A stretch of DNA of 39,262 nt from Rhodospirillales bacterium (GTDB lineage: Bacteria > Pseudomonadota > Alphaproteobacteria > Rhodospirillales > Magnetospirillaceae): NCBI GenBank assembly GCA_015654615.1, contig JAATGN010000079.1:1-39262 (forward strand). Direction: 5' to 3'. The notes beneath the pieces are model-generated. The model was not told the origin of the DNA. It searched no databases and saw only the letters and a program-made list of their open reading frames with translations. The position numbers and the translations under genes are program-made. This document shows positions 20,861 to 29,490 of this stretch, piece after piece (within the stretch, counting starts at the first letter, position 1; every line of letters starts with the position of its first letter).

Positions 20861-23635
20861 ATGGCGGGCATGGCGGACACCAGCGCGGCAATCAGCAGCC
20901 TGAATTGGGCGCAGCAATCGGCGGTCAACGGCATTGCCGGCATCGCCGGCGCCGCGGCATCCGCCGCGACGCCCCGGACAAAAAAGACCAAAGACGAAAG
21001 ATCCGGCGAATCCTGGATTCTCGATGCCCTGTTTCCCCTCGCCACGATCCAGACCGGCATCGAAGAGGGCCTGAAAGCCAGCATCCGCGATGCCATCGGA
21101 ACGCTGAATACGCTGCTGGCCGACGACAAGCTCAGCGTGACCCTGCAAAAGCTGCTGGGGCAACCGGACGACCCGGCGACCATCGCCCGGTCGCTGCGCG
21201 ACCTGACCGACGCCTTCGCCAATCTCGCCGCCTCGCCCGGCCAGACGGCGCAGAGCGTGGTGCGGGCCGCCACCTCCTTCACCGACAAATTGAAGACGAC
21301 GACGACGCAGATCCAGGCGTTGCGCGGCCAGGCCGACAGCGACATCGGAAGCACCGTCGACAAAGCCAATGTGATTTTGAAACGGATCGCCGATCTCAAC
21401 GCCAAGATCGCCCTCGGCGCCGCGGCGGGTCAGCCGAACCGGGACAGCGGCGCCGAACGGGACGCCGCCCTCGATACCTTGTCCGGCACCTTCGATTTTG
21501 CCTCCTTCAACCGCGACGACGGCACCGTCGCCGTCTTCACCAAGACCGGCACCCCCTTGGTCACCGCCACGGCCGCCCAGCTTGTCCACAAGGTCACCGA
21601 AAAAATCGATCCTTCGATGACTTTGGCCAATGGCCGCCTGAGCGGCGTTTCGGCGAACGGCGTGGAGATCAGCGCCCAGCTCGCCGCCGGCACGCTTCAC
21701 GCCCTGCTGAAAACCCGCGATTCCACGCTGCCCAACGTGCAAAACCAGCTGGATACCCTGGCGCAAACGTTGCAGTCGCAAATCAATCAGGTGAGCAACC
21801 GCGCCCTGGCCACCAAGGGCCTGACCTCGGCGTGCCGCAGCAGCCGCCGCTTTTCCGACCCCGGCGGACAGAAGTTCACGCTTTCCGGTGGAGACGTCGT
21901 GGTCAGCCTGCTGGCCGGCGACGGCAAACCGACAGGCAGCATCGGCCTGTCCCTGTTGATGAAGCAATATTTGCAAGCCAACGGCTTGCCCTGCAACCGG
22001 GCATGGTCGGCCAGCCAGGCCGCGGCCGCCCTCAATCGCTGGCTGAACCAGAAGCTCGGCCCCCGGGCCGAATCCTATGCGGCGATCAATGACGACGGGC
22101 AGATCGCCTTTCAATTGCCGCAGGGGCTGGTCGCCGGCCTGACCTTTCAGGACCAGCGCAGCTTCGCCTATCATTCCTCGCCTTTCGCCAATCCCGACAA
22201 GCCGCTCGGCCTCAACGGCGCTGTCGGCTTCACCGACAGCGCCGGCAATGCCATTTCGACCAGTCGGGCCAATCCGCCGCAGTCCATCCTCCCCACCGAC
22301 AGCCTTGCCGCCGTCGCCGCCAAACTCAACGGCCTGGATGGGCTGGAGGCCACCGTCGTGCCCGGCGAGACCGGAGTCTTCCTGCAGGTCGCCAGCACGA
22401 CCGGCAGCGACATGAGCGTCGAGCCCGACGCCGCGGGAGCCAATGTGGTCGGCGGCCTCGGGTTGCGTCCGGCGGCGGATCAGGCCGCCGAGGACGTGGT
22501 GATCAACTTCCAACCGGAGCCGCAAGGGGTCAGCTTCAGCAGCGCTCCCCGGCCCGACGCCTTGACGCCGCTGGGTCTGGGCGGCCCATTGACCCTGCGC
22601 AACCAGGAAAACGAGCTGATCGCGCAGATCGCCGTCGAACCCGGCTGGTCCCTGGCAACGCTGGCGGCGCACATCAACGAGGCGGCAAAAAGCCGGAACG
22701 TGCATGCGACGGTCGTCGCGGCGGGCAATCAGGTCGTCCTGAAGATCGCGCCGCCATTGGGCCAGCAGCTGCGCATGGACGGCGCTCCGGAGTCCTTCCA
22801 TACGCCTCCCTCGAGCACCTTCGCGGCGGCGGGCGGAGCCTTGGCCATCGCGCTGGACGGCAGAGCGATCGGACGGCTGACCGTCAAGCCGGGCGACGAT
22901 CTCCAAGCCATATCCGACGCCATCAACGATCCGGCGGCGCCCTTCTCCACCCACGGCATCGCCGCCTCGCTGGGAAAAGTCGGCGAGGCCTCCTTCCTGG
23001 AAATCGCCAGCGCCTCCGGCCTGCCGCTCGGTTTCGACGGACCGGCCACGGGCCAGGCCGCCGGGGCCCTGGCCCTTCGTCTCAACGTCCGCGACAGCTT
23101 GGGCTTGTGCGCCCCGGCGACGCAGGCGATCTCCGGCTTCGCCAATTTCCTGGGTCTCAACGACTTTTTCGTCGCCGATCCCCCCGACGCCTTCGACAGC
23201 AAGGCGCCGACCGGCATCTTCACCAGCACGGCGATGCCCGGGACCGCGCGAACATTGGCGCTGAATCCGCAGATGCAGGACGATCCATCCAAGCTGGACG
23301 ACACGGCGCTGAGCGGCCGGATGACCGAAATGCTGCGCGGCCCGGTCAATCTGGCGGCGGCCGGCGGCCTGGCGCGCGGCAGCCAGAGCCTCACCCACTA
23401 CGCCGAGACGATCATTGCGACCGCCGGCGCCCAGGCCCGGGCGACACGGGGACAGCTGGTCTTTCAGGAAACCCTGCTCGAAGGACTGGCCTTGCAGCAT
23501 TCCCGAATCGGCGGCATGGACATGAACGATACGGTCTCCACCCTGACGATATACCAGCAGGCCTTCCACGACTCGTCGCGGATCGTCTCCACCATGGGTC
23601 AATTGTTCGGCAGCCTGGGGGCGCCGGTTCATTAG
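20861..23635 (+). CDS. flgK: FlgK, hook-associated protein 1, enlarged and divergent
   Basis: A 924-residue secreted hook-filament junction protein. Residues 150-185 (IQALRGQADSDIGSTVDKANVILKRIADLNAKI), the segment DGTVAVFTKTGTPLV, TLPNVQNQLDTLAQTLQSQINQVSN and the last 45 residues (GMDMNDTVSTLTIYQQAFHDSSRIVSTMGQLFGSL) are FlgK hallmarks. The usual N-terminus with NIANxNTxGYxR is missing; residues 1-60 are SSLNWAQQSAVNGIAGIAGAAAS and then a charged stretch. I found no lost reading frame upstream that would restore it. The middle 500 residues are extra surface domains. An alternative start is the ATG at 20870. flgL is not present after it. Confidence 0.8.
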   Translation: MAGMADTSAAISSLNWAQQSAVNGIAGIAGAAASAATPRTKKTKDERSGESWILDALFPLATIQTGIEEGLKASIRDAIGTLNTLLADDKLSVTLQKLLGQPDDPATIARSLRDLTDAFANLAASPGQTAQSVVRAATSFTDKLKTTTTQIQALRGQADSDIGSTVDKANVILKRIADLNAKIALGAAAGQPNRDSGAERDAALDTLSGTFDFASFNRDDGTVAVFTKTGTPLVTATAAQLVHKVTEKIDPSMTLANGRLSGVSANGVEISAQLAAGTLHALLKTRDSTLPNVQNQLDTLAQTLQSQINQVSNRALATKGLTSACRSSRRFSDPGGQKFTLSGGDVVVSLLAGDGKPTGSIGLSLLMKQYLQANGLPCNRAWSASQAAAALNRWLNQKLGPRAESYAAINDDGQIAFQLPQGLVAGLTFQDQRSFAYHSSPFANPDKPLGLNGAVGFTDSAGNAISTSRANPPQSILPTDSLAAVAAKLNGLDGLEATVVPGETGVFLQVASTTGSDMSVEPDAAGANVVGGLGLRPAADQAAEDVVINFQPEPQGVSFSSAPRPDALTPLGLGGPLTLRNQENELIAQIAVEPGWSLATLAAHINEAAKSRNVHATVVAAGNQVVLKIAPPLGQQLRMDGAPESFHTPPSSTFAAAGGALAIALDGRAIGRLTVKPGDDLQAISDAINDPAAPFSTHGIAASLGKVGEASFLEIASASGLPLGFDGPATGQAAGALALRLNVRDSLGLCAPATQAISGFANFLGLNDFFVADPPDAFDSKAPTGIFTSTAMPGTARTLALNPQMQDDPSKLDDTALSGRMTEMLRGPVNLAAAGGLARGSQSLTHYAETIIATAGAQARATRGQLVFQETLLEGLALQHSRIGGMDMNDTVSTLTIYQQAFHDSSRIVSTMGQLFGSLGAPVH

Positions 23636-23710
23636 CGGAGCACATCGGCATGACGCGGACGACAGCAATTCCGGCGGACGCCATGGCGCGGCTGGCAACA
23701 ATGACCGCCC

Positions 23711-23723
23711 GGCAAAATCTGCC
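23711..23723. promoter_or_regulatory. GGCA-N5-TGCC site upstream of fliK
   Basis: GGCAAAATCTGCC lies about 110 bases before the transcription start predicted from the fliK sigma-54 promoter. It is the reverse-complement form of the sites before flgI, and so a candidate FlbD enhancer site. Confidence 0.5.
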
Positions 23724-23735
23724 TTGCCCGGCGGC

Positions 23736-23782
23736 GGAACGGAAAACCGTTCCATGTCGCGAATACCGGGAAAAAGTCCCGG
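23736..23782. terminator. Two hairpins between flgK and fliK
   Basis: GGAACGG-AAAA-CCGTTCC (23736-23753) and CCGGGA-AAAAG-TCCCGG (23766-23782) are perfect stem-loops just upstream of the fliK promoter. They may end flgK transcription, although neither has a clear T-tract. Confidence 0.45.
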
Positions 23783-23801
23783 CTTCGAACGCCGGAACGA
23801 T

Positions 23802-23816
23802 TGGCCCGAAAATTGC
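23802..23816 (+). promoter_or_regulatory. Sigma-54 promoter of fliK
   Basis: TGGCCCG-AAAA-TTGC matches TGGCACG-N4-TTGC with one change and exact GG-N10-GC spacing. The predicted start is near 23828. That gives only 7 bases ahead of the GTG at 23835 but a 34-base leader with GAGGA before the ATG at 23862, supporting the latter as the start. Confidence 0.7.
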
Positions 23817-23861
23817 GTAAATGCCTGGTAGCCCGTGGATTCGCATGAGGACGCAGACATC

Positions 23862-25685
23862 ATGGCGGTAGAGGCCGTTGCAGCACAATCGACCCGAATC
23901 CCTTCTGTTTCCCTGTCGGCCGGTCAGTCCTTGAACGGCGGCGGCGGCGGGTTCGCGTCCCTGCTGTTGCAATCCGTTTCCGTCCCCGAGCAGAACCTGG
24001 GCCAGTTCGACGACGAGGCGGCCCCGTCGTCCGGCAGCGCCAAGACCGCGCCCCACGGCAGGGTGGCCCCGGCCCGCAACGGGACGGCGGCGGCCCGCGG
24101 CAGTTCCGCCCAAACGACGCCGGCCGACGGCATGGCGCAACCGGCCGTCGCGGCATCGGTCGCCCCCACGCCGCCGCCAAAGCCGGCGGCGGCGAAATCG
24201 GCGGCGGCGGACAAGACCTCGCGAAGCGAGACGGACCGGTCTTCCGCGGCGGCGGCATCGACCGACCGCGCGGCGTCGGACCGCGCCGCGACCGCGCGGT
24301 CGGCCGAAGCCAAGTCGACGCGCAAGACCGACAGCGAAAAAAGCGACGAGGAGACCGCCACCGACAAGACGGCGGCCACCGATTCAAGCGATCGTTCCGA
24401 TGCCGACCTGTCCGCGCAGGCGGCCCAGGCGAACGCCGCGATCCTGGCTCCGCCGCCACCGCCCCCGCCGCCGGCACCAGCGTCCGCCACGGCTTCGGAA
24501 CCGAGCCTGACGGGGATCGCCCCGGCGGCAGGCCCGGCAACGGATCCGGCGACGGCGCAACCGGCTGCCGGAACAGCCGGCGAAAGCCAGCCTTCGGCCC
24601 CGGATGCGCAAGCCGCCGAAGCCGCCGGCCAACCCCCGGGCCCCGCCCTGGCGGCGCAGGCCGGCGCGGCGAATGCCGGTACAGCGAATGCCGGTGCGCA
24701 GACCGCCTCGACGACGCCTTCGGCGGACAGTCCCGGCGCGACGCCGGGTCCGGACCAATCGGCGGCCGGCGAACTCGCCATGGCGCAAGCGGCGGCTCTC
24801 AGCCAATCGAGCGGCGGGGGGCGCGTCACGGTCAAAAGCGCCTCCACCGGCCCGGGGGCGGCCATCCCCCAGCAAAGCGCCAGCCAACTGGCGACGGCGG
24901 CGGCGGTCCAGGCCTCCGCCTCGCGAAACAGCCCGACGGAGCAGACCGCGGCGGCGGCGTCCGCGACCGGCACGGATGCCGCCGCCCCGGACGGCTCCGC
25001 CAATTTTGCGCCGTTCCTGGCGGCGGCCTCCGCCCCGCATGCGGGAGCGGCGGGGGCGACGGCCGGACCGGAAGAGACCCTTGCGGCGCCGACGGCCATC
25101 GGCGGCGCGGCAGCGGCGACGGCCGGCGAGGCGAAAACCGCGCCGATGCCCGACACCGTCGCCGGCATGCCGACCACCACCCTTCAGGGGCTGGCGCAGA
25201 CCCAGGAGAACGCCGCGGCGAGCGCGCCCCAGGCGGTTCGCCCGACGGTGCAGCCAAGTCCCATCGATCAGGTCAAGGTCCAACTGGGCAAGAGCCTGAA
25301 GGACGGGACCGATACGCTGAGCCTGCAGTTGCATCCGGCGGACCTCGGCCGGGTCGACGTCAAGCTGGAGATGCAAAACGGGCAGGTCAAGGCGACGGTA
25401 ACGGCCGATCGGCCGGAAACGCTGCAATTGCTGAAAAACGACGCCAGCGGGCTGCAGCAATCGCTGAACAGCGCCGGCCTCAACGCGGATGCCGGTTCCC
25501 TCAGCTTCGAGTTGCGCGGCGAACAGCAACAGCAGCAGCAACGCCAGGCCGCGCAGAACGGAGCGCGGAGCTTCGCCGGCAACGCTCCGGAGACGGACGA
25601 CGACACGGCCGGCGCCGCCCTGGCGGCCACCGCGGCGACTCAATGGACGGGCAACGGCAGGAGCGGCGTCGATATCAAGGTCTAA
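23862..25685 (+). CDS. fliK: FliK, flagellar hook-length control protein
   Basis: A 607-residue protein. The first 450 residues are low-complexity Ala/Pro/Ser/Thr sequence, as expected for the flexible ruler. The C-terminal domain (DQVKVQLGKSLKDGTDTLSLQLHPADLGRVDVKL, then KATVTADRPETLQLLKNDASGLQQSL) is the Flg_hook domain that switches export specificity. A Gln run (ELRGEQQQQQQRQ) follows. Start ATG 23862 was chosen from GAGGA upstream and the promoter position. FliK is exported during hook growth. GC content is very high throughout, so long open frames appear on the other strand; they are not genes. Confidence 0.92.
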   Translation: MAVEAVAAQSTRIPSVSLSAGQSLNGGGGGFASLLLQSVSVPEQNLGQFDDEAAPSSGSAKTAPHGRVAPARNGTAAARGSSAQTTPADGMAQPAVAASVAPTPPPKPAAAKSAAADKTSRSETDRSSAAAASTDRAASDRAATARSAEAKSTRKTDSEKSDEETATDKTAATDSSDRSDADLSAQAAQANAAILAPPPPPPPPAPASATASEPSLTGIAPAAGPATDPATAQPAAGTAGESQPSAPDAQAAEAAGQPPGPALAAQAGAANAGTANAGAQTASTTPSADSPGATPGPDQSAAGELAMAQAAALSQSSGGGRVTVKSASTGPGAAIPQQSASQLATAAAVQASASRNSPTEQTAAAASATGTDAAAPDGSANFAPFLAAASAPHAGAAGATAGPEETLAAPTAIGGAAAATAGEAKTAPMPDTVAGMPTTTLQGLAQTQENAAASAPQAVRPTVQPSPIDQVKVQLGKSLKDGTDTLSLQLHPADLGRVDVKLEMQNGQVKATVTADRPETLQLLKNDASGLQQSLNSAGLNADAGSLSFELRGEQQQQQQRQAAQNGARSFAGNAPETDDDTAGAALAATAATQWTGNGRSGVDIKV

Positions 25686-25720
25686 GGGCCGTTAAGCCCA
25701 CGGCTGTTCACTTTTGCCCG

Positions 25721-25744
25721 GTGGCGCGGGCATCCCCGCCCGCG
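25721..25744. repeat. Solitary arm of the GTGGCGCGGGC repeat
   Basis: These 24 bases match the left arm of the palindromic repeat at 16971-16994 with two differences. It stands alone in the 277-base fliK-fliF gap, which otherwise carries the fliF control region. Confidence 0.45.
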
Positions 25745-25854
25745 TCCGGCGGATAAGACGGGCGGCGGCGGCGGCCCCGCTGGCGACAAGGAACGGCAGG
25801 GTCTTTACGGCCATCGGGCCGTTTCCCCGGCGGGGCCTTCCCCAGGCACGACCC

Positions 25855-25867
25855 GGCAAGTTTTGCC
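25855..25867. promoter_or_regulatory. GGCA-N5-TGCC site in the fliF promoter region
   Basis: GGCAAGTTTTGCC lies 7 bases upstream of the CtrA-like box. In Caulobacter, FlbD represses fliF from a site close to its promoter while activating sigma-54 promoters; this placement fits the same use. The regulator is inferred. Confidence 0.5.
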
Positions 25868-25873
25868 TGGTCG

Positions 25874-25903
25874 TTAACCTGTGATTCACTTTCAAGGTAT
25901 AGC
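25874..25903 (+). promoter_or_regulatory. CtrA-like box and candidate promoter of fliF
   Basis: TTAA-CCTGTGA-TTCAC differs from TTAA-N7-TTAAC at one position. Taking TTAACC as -35, TATAGC (25898-25903) follows at 18 bases as a -10. The fliF start codon is 60 bases further. Expected if fliF is an early, CtrA-controlled class. Confidence 0.45.
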
Positions 25904-25962
25904 GTCGGCTGGATGGAAGAAGCTGCGCAAGATCACGCGCATGCGCCTTGGGGAAGCCAGCC

Positions 25963-27624
25963 GTGAACGCATTCCTTCAGTCTCTTAAGAATCTCGGAAC
26001 GATGCGCCTGACCGCCATCGCCGGAGGGGGAGTCGCGGTCCTGGCCTTCATCATCTATGTGATGGCGCGCATGTCCTCGCCGCCCATGGAGATGCTCTAC
26101 GGCGGCCTCGATCTGCAAGACGCCAACATGATCGTCAACAAGCTGCAGACCGATAAGGTTCCCTACGAACTGCGCCACGAAGGCTCGGAAGTCTGGGTGC
26201 CGCGCGACCGCAAGCTCGATCTCCGGGTCAAGATGGCCGAACAGCAGTTGCCGAGCGGCGGTTCGGTGGCGACCGGCTATGAGATCTTCGACAAGGGAGA
26301 CATGCTGGGCTCGACCAGCTTCATGCAGAACATCAATCTGGTTCGCGCCATGGAAGGCGAGCTGGCCCGCACCATTCATGCGATCGACCGCGTGAAATCG
26401 GCCCGCGTCCACCTGGTCCTGCCGAAACGGGAAATGTTCAGCCGGGAGGTCCAGGATCCTTCGGCCTCGATCGTGCTGAAGATGGACGGCAACGCCCGAT
26501 TGTCGAAACAGCAGGTTCAAGCCATCCAGCATCTGGTGGCGGCCGCCGTGCCGAAGCTGAAGCCGTCCCGCATCTCCATCGTCGACGACAAGGGCACCCT
26601 GCTGGCCCGCGGCGCCGACGACGACCGGCAGGCCGCGGCGGAAAATGCCGATGAACTGAAACTGAACACGGAACAGAGGCTGCAGCGGACCATCGAGGAT
26701 TTGCTGGAGCGCTCGATCGGACCCGACCGGGTCCGCGCCGAGGTCTCGGTCGAGTTGGACCTCGACCGCGTCGCCACCACGCAGGAAACCTACGACCCGG
26801 ACAGCAAGGTGGTCCGTTCGCAAGTGACCGTCGAGGAAGGCGAACAGACCCAGGACGCCGAAAGCAACGCGGTCAGCGTGCAGCAGAACCTTCCCGACGC
26901 CGGCGCCAACAATGCCGGCGCGAAGAGCCAGAGCAAGCAGAACCGCACGCAGGAAACGACGAACTACGAGATTTCCAAGACCACCAAGAATCTGGTCAAG
27001 GAACTGGGGACCGTCAAACGGATCACCGCCGCCGTGCTGGTCGACGGCCGCTATGCGCCCCCGACCGCCGAAGGCCAGAAAAAGCTGGTCTACCAGCCCC
27101 GCAGCGAACAGGAGATGGACCAGCTCGCCGCCCTGGTCCGCAATGCCATCGGCTATGACGCCAATCGGGGCGATCAGGTCGAGGTCACCAACATGCCCTT
27201 CGCCGGCCACGACGAGCCGGAACCCGACGGCACGGAAAACAAGCTGTTCGGCTTCGATCGCGATTTCGTCGAAAAAGTCGCCTCCAACCTCGGCCTCTCG
27301 GTCGTGGCCATTCTTTTCCTGCTGCTGGTCCTGCGCCCCCTGGTCAGCCGGGCGGTGGAATCGATGGCCGCCCAGGGCATGAGCGACCGGCGCATGCTGA
27401 CCGAGGGAGCGGGGCCGCCTTTGCTGGGGCCCGGCGCCATGCCGCCGGCCCCGGCCGCCGGCATGCTGGCCGACGAGATGGAAACCGTCGACGAACTGAT
27501 CGACATCGACAAGGTCGAGGGCCGGGTGAAGGCGTCCTCGATCCGCAAAATCGGCGAAATTGTCGAAAAACACCCCGAAGAAGCCTTGGGGATCATCCGA
27601 GGCTGGATGTATTCGGATACCTGA
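25963..27624 (+). CDS. fliF: FliF, flagellar MS-ring protein
   Basis: A 553-residue membrane protein forming the MS-ring. Membrane segments lie near residues 18-38 (AIAGGGVAVLAFIIYVMA) and about 440-460 (LSVVAILFLLLVLRPLV). The periplasmic part includes YGGLDLQDANMIVNKL and KSARVHLVLPKREMF, typical of the YscJ/FliF ring-building domain. The C-terminal cytoplasmic tail KASSIRKIGEIVEKHPEEALGIIRGWMY binds FliG. The GTG at 25963 is chosen because GGGGAAG precedes it and the product then begins MNAFLQSLKNLG, as FliF proteins do; a TTG at 25948 is the alternative. First gene of the large operon. Confidence 0.95.
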   Translation: MNAFLQSLKNLGTMRLTAIAGGGVAVLAFIIYVMARMSSPPMEMLYGGLDLQDANMIVNKLQTDKVPYELRHEGSEVWVPRDRKLDLRVKMAEQQLPSGGSVATGYEIFDKGDMLGSTSFMQNINLVRAMEGELARTIHAIDRVKSARVHLVLPKREMFSREVQDPSASIVLKMDGNARLSKQQVQAIQHLVAAAVPKLKPSRISIVDDKGTLLARGADDDRQAAAENADELKLNTEQRLQRTIEDLLERSIGPDRVRAEVSVELDLDRVATTQETYDPDSKVVRSQVTVEEGEQTQDAESNAVSVQQNLPDAGANNAGAKSQSKQNRTQETTNYEISKTTKNLVKELGTVKRITAAVLVDGRYAPPTAEGQKKLVYQPRSEQEMDQLAALVRNAIGYDANRGDQVEVTNMPFAGHDEPEPDGTENKLFGFDRDFVEKVASNLGLSVVAILFLLLVLRPLVSRAVESMAAQGMSDRRMLTEGAGPPLLGPGAMPPAPAAGMLADEMETVDELIDIDKVEGRVKASSIRKIGEIVEKHPEEALGIIRGWMYSDT

Positions 27625-27660
27625 TCCATCGATTTACCGTAAAAGCCGGGACCGAGTGCC

Positions 27661-28680
27661 ATGGCACGTATGAAAGAAGATTATCGCAGCCTGACCGGCC
27701 CCCAAAAGGCGGCCATTCTGATGCTGTCCCTGGGCGAAGAACAGTCATCGCGAATCTTCGCCATGATGGACGACGAGGAGATCAAGGAAATCTCGCAGAC
27801 CATGGCCAACCTCGGCACGGTCAACGCGGGTGTGGTCGAACGCCTGTTCGTCGAATTCGCCGACCAGATCTCGTCGACCGGATCGCTGGTCGGTTCGTTC
27901 GAAAGCACCGAACGGCTGCTGCTGAAGACGCTGTCCAAGGACCGCGTCGAAATGATCATGGAGGAAATCCGTGGTCCTGCCGGCCGCACGATGTGGGACA
28001 AGCTGGGCAACGTCAACGAGACGGTGCTGGCCAATTACCTGAAGAACGAATATCCGCAGACCGTCGCCGTCGTGCTGGCCAAGATCAAGGCCGACCACGC
28101 CGCCCGGGTCCTGTCGCTGCTGCCGGAAAACTTCGCCATGGAAGTGATCATGCGCATGCTGCGGATGGAGGCCGTGCAGAAGGAAGTCCTGGACGGCGTC
28201 GAAAAGACGCTGAGGACCGAGTTCATGTCCAACCTGGCCCGCACGGCGAGGCGCGACGCCCACGAATTGATGGCCGACATCTTCAACAATCTCGATCGCA
28301 ATGCGGAAAACCGCTTCATGAGCGCCCTCGAGGAACGCAATCGCGAATCGGCCGAACGCATCAAGCAGCTGATGTTCACCTTCGAGGACCTGATCCGCAT
28401 CGATATGGCCGGAATCCAGACGCTGCTCAGAAGCGTCGAGAAGGACAAGCTGGGCATGGCGCTGAAGGGGGCCTCGGACGTCGTCAAGGAGCTGTTCTTC
28501 AAGAATATGTCGGAACGCGCCGGCAAGATGATGCGCGAAGACATGGACGCCATGGGCCCGGTCCGTCTGCGCGACGTCGACCAGGCGCAAAGCACCATCG
28601 TCGTGCTGGCCAAGGAATTGGCCGCCAGCGGCCAGATCGTCATTTCCGAGGGCCGCGAAGAGGACGAGCTGGTGTATTGA
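27661..28680 (+). CDS. fliG: FliG, flagellar motor switch protein
   Basis: A 339-residue rotor protein. It reads [17 protein letters not shown] at the start, [16 protein letters not shown] in the middle domain, and has a C-terminal charged torque helix ([41 protein letters not shown]). The N-terminus binds FliF, and the C-terminus interacts with the stator. Normal length. It begins 36 bases after fliF, and its stop overlaps the fliH start (TGATG). Confidence 0.97.
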   Translation: MARMKEDYRSLTGPQKAAILMLSLGEEQSSRIFAMMDDEEIKEISQTMANLGTVNAGVVERLFVEFADQISSTGSLVGSFESTERLLLKTLSKDRVEMIMEEIRGPAGRTMWDKLGNVNETVLANYLKNEYPQTVAVVLAKIKADHAARVLSLLPENFAMEVIMRMLRMEAVQKEVLDGVEKTLRTEFMSNLARTARRDAHELMADIFNNLDRNAENRFMSALEERNRESAERIKQLMFTFEDLIRIDMAGIQTLLRSVEKDKLGMALKGASDVVKELFFKNMSERAGKMMREDMDAMGPVRLRDVDQAQSTIVVLAKELAASGQIVISEGREEDELVY

Positions 28681-29420
28681 TGGCGAAGCTGCAGAAATAC
28701 CTCTTCGATCACGACTTCGGCGCCCCGCCGCCGCGGGCCGTTCCCGACGTCATGATCGAGGACGACTTCGAGGACATGCCGGCCGAGCCGGAGGTCGAGC
28801 TTCCCCCGCCGCCGCCGACGTTCAGCGAAGAGGAGTTGGCCCTGGCCCGCCAACAGGCCATGGAAGCGGGCCGCCAGTCGGGCCTCCAGGAGGCGGAGGC
28901 GGCCACCGAGCGTCTGGTCGCCACGGCGGTGGAAACGATCGCCCTGCATCTGCAGACTCTCGCCGCCGTCCAGGAGGCCGCCAACGAGAACCGCATGCGC
29001 GAAGCCGTCGCCGTCGCCATTGCGGTGGTCCGCAAGCTGCAGCCCGAGATGTCGCGCGATCATGCGCTGGACGAAATCTCCGGCGTGATACAAGAATGCC
29101 TGACCCATATCGAAAAGGACGTCCGCGTCACCATCCGCGTCAGCCCGGTTCATATGGACAGCATTCGCCATTATGCCAACCAGGCGGCCGAGGCGACCGG
29201 CTTCGAGGGCAAGCTGGTCTATACCGCCGATCCCCGCGTCGCCGCGGGCGATTGTCGCGTCGAATGGGGCGATGGCGGAGCCGAACGCGACCAGGAACGC
29301 CTGTGGACGGAGATCGATGCGGTGATCGCCCGCGCCTTGAGCGGGACGCCGTCCACGGCGGGAGCCGAGGGCAATCCCGGCGCGGCCGACGGCGAGGTTG
29401 CAATCGGGGTTCAAGGATGA
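28680..29420 (+). CDS. fliH: FliH, flagellar export ATPase regulator
   Basis: A 246-residue protein starting in a TGATG overlap with fliG. The N-terminus (KYLFDHDFG) and the acidic Pro-rich linker (EPEVELPPPPP) precede a helical region (EEELALARQQAMEAGRQSGLQEAEAATERL) with the small-residue heptads of FliH, then a C-terminal globular part (HIEKDVRVTIRVSPVHMDSI...VYTADPRVAAGDCRVEWGDGG). The DCRVEW-type strand is a FliH/YscL signature. It ties the FliI ATPase to the C-ring through FliN, which is the next gene; fliI is not in the window. Confidence 0.9.
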   Translation: MAKLQKYLFDHDFGAPPPRAVPDVMIEDDFEDMPAEPEVELPPPPPTFSEEELALARQQAMEAGRQSGLQEAEAATERLVATAVETIALHLQTLAAVQEAANENRMREAVAVAIAVVRKLQPEMSRDHALDEISGVIQECLTHIEKDVRVTIRVSPVHMDSIRHYANQAAEATGFEGKLVYTADPRVAAGDCRVEWGDGGAERDQERLWTEIDAVIARALSGTPSTAGAEGNPGAADGEVAIGVQG

Positions 29421-29490
29421 TTGTGTGCCGGTCCCGCTCCGGCATGGCGGCGGAGTGTGAACACCAGAGCGGGGCCACGGGGAGAGTTTG

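Noticed and set aside
20660-23863. A 1067-residue open frame on the minus strand across flgK
   Set aside because: It is Gly/Arg/Gln-rich low-complexity sequence antisense to a gene with clear FlgK motifs. Long antisense frames are common in very GC-rich DNA because stops are rare.
24660-24700. Tandem repeat GCGAATGCCGGT within fliK
   Set aside because: It is part of the low-complexity ruler region; expected for FliK.
23924-25643. Two long minus-strand frames over fliK
   Set aside because: They are mirror images of the Ala/Pro repeats of fliK, without family features.
25898-25913. A sigma-54 promoter for fliF from GGTATAGCGTCGGC
   Set aside because: Spacing is right, but neither half resembles TGGCAC or TTGC apart from the GG and GC.
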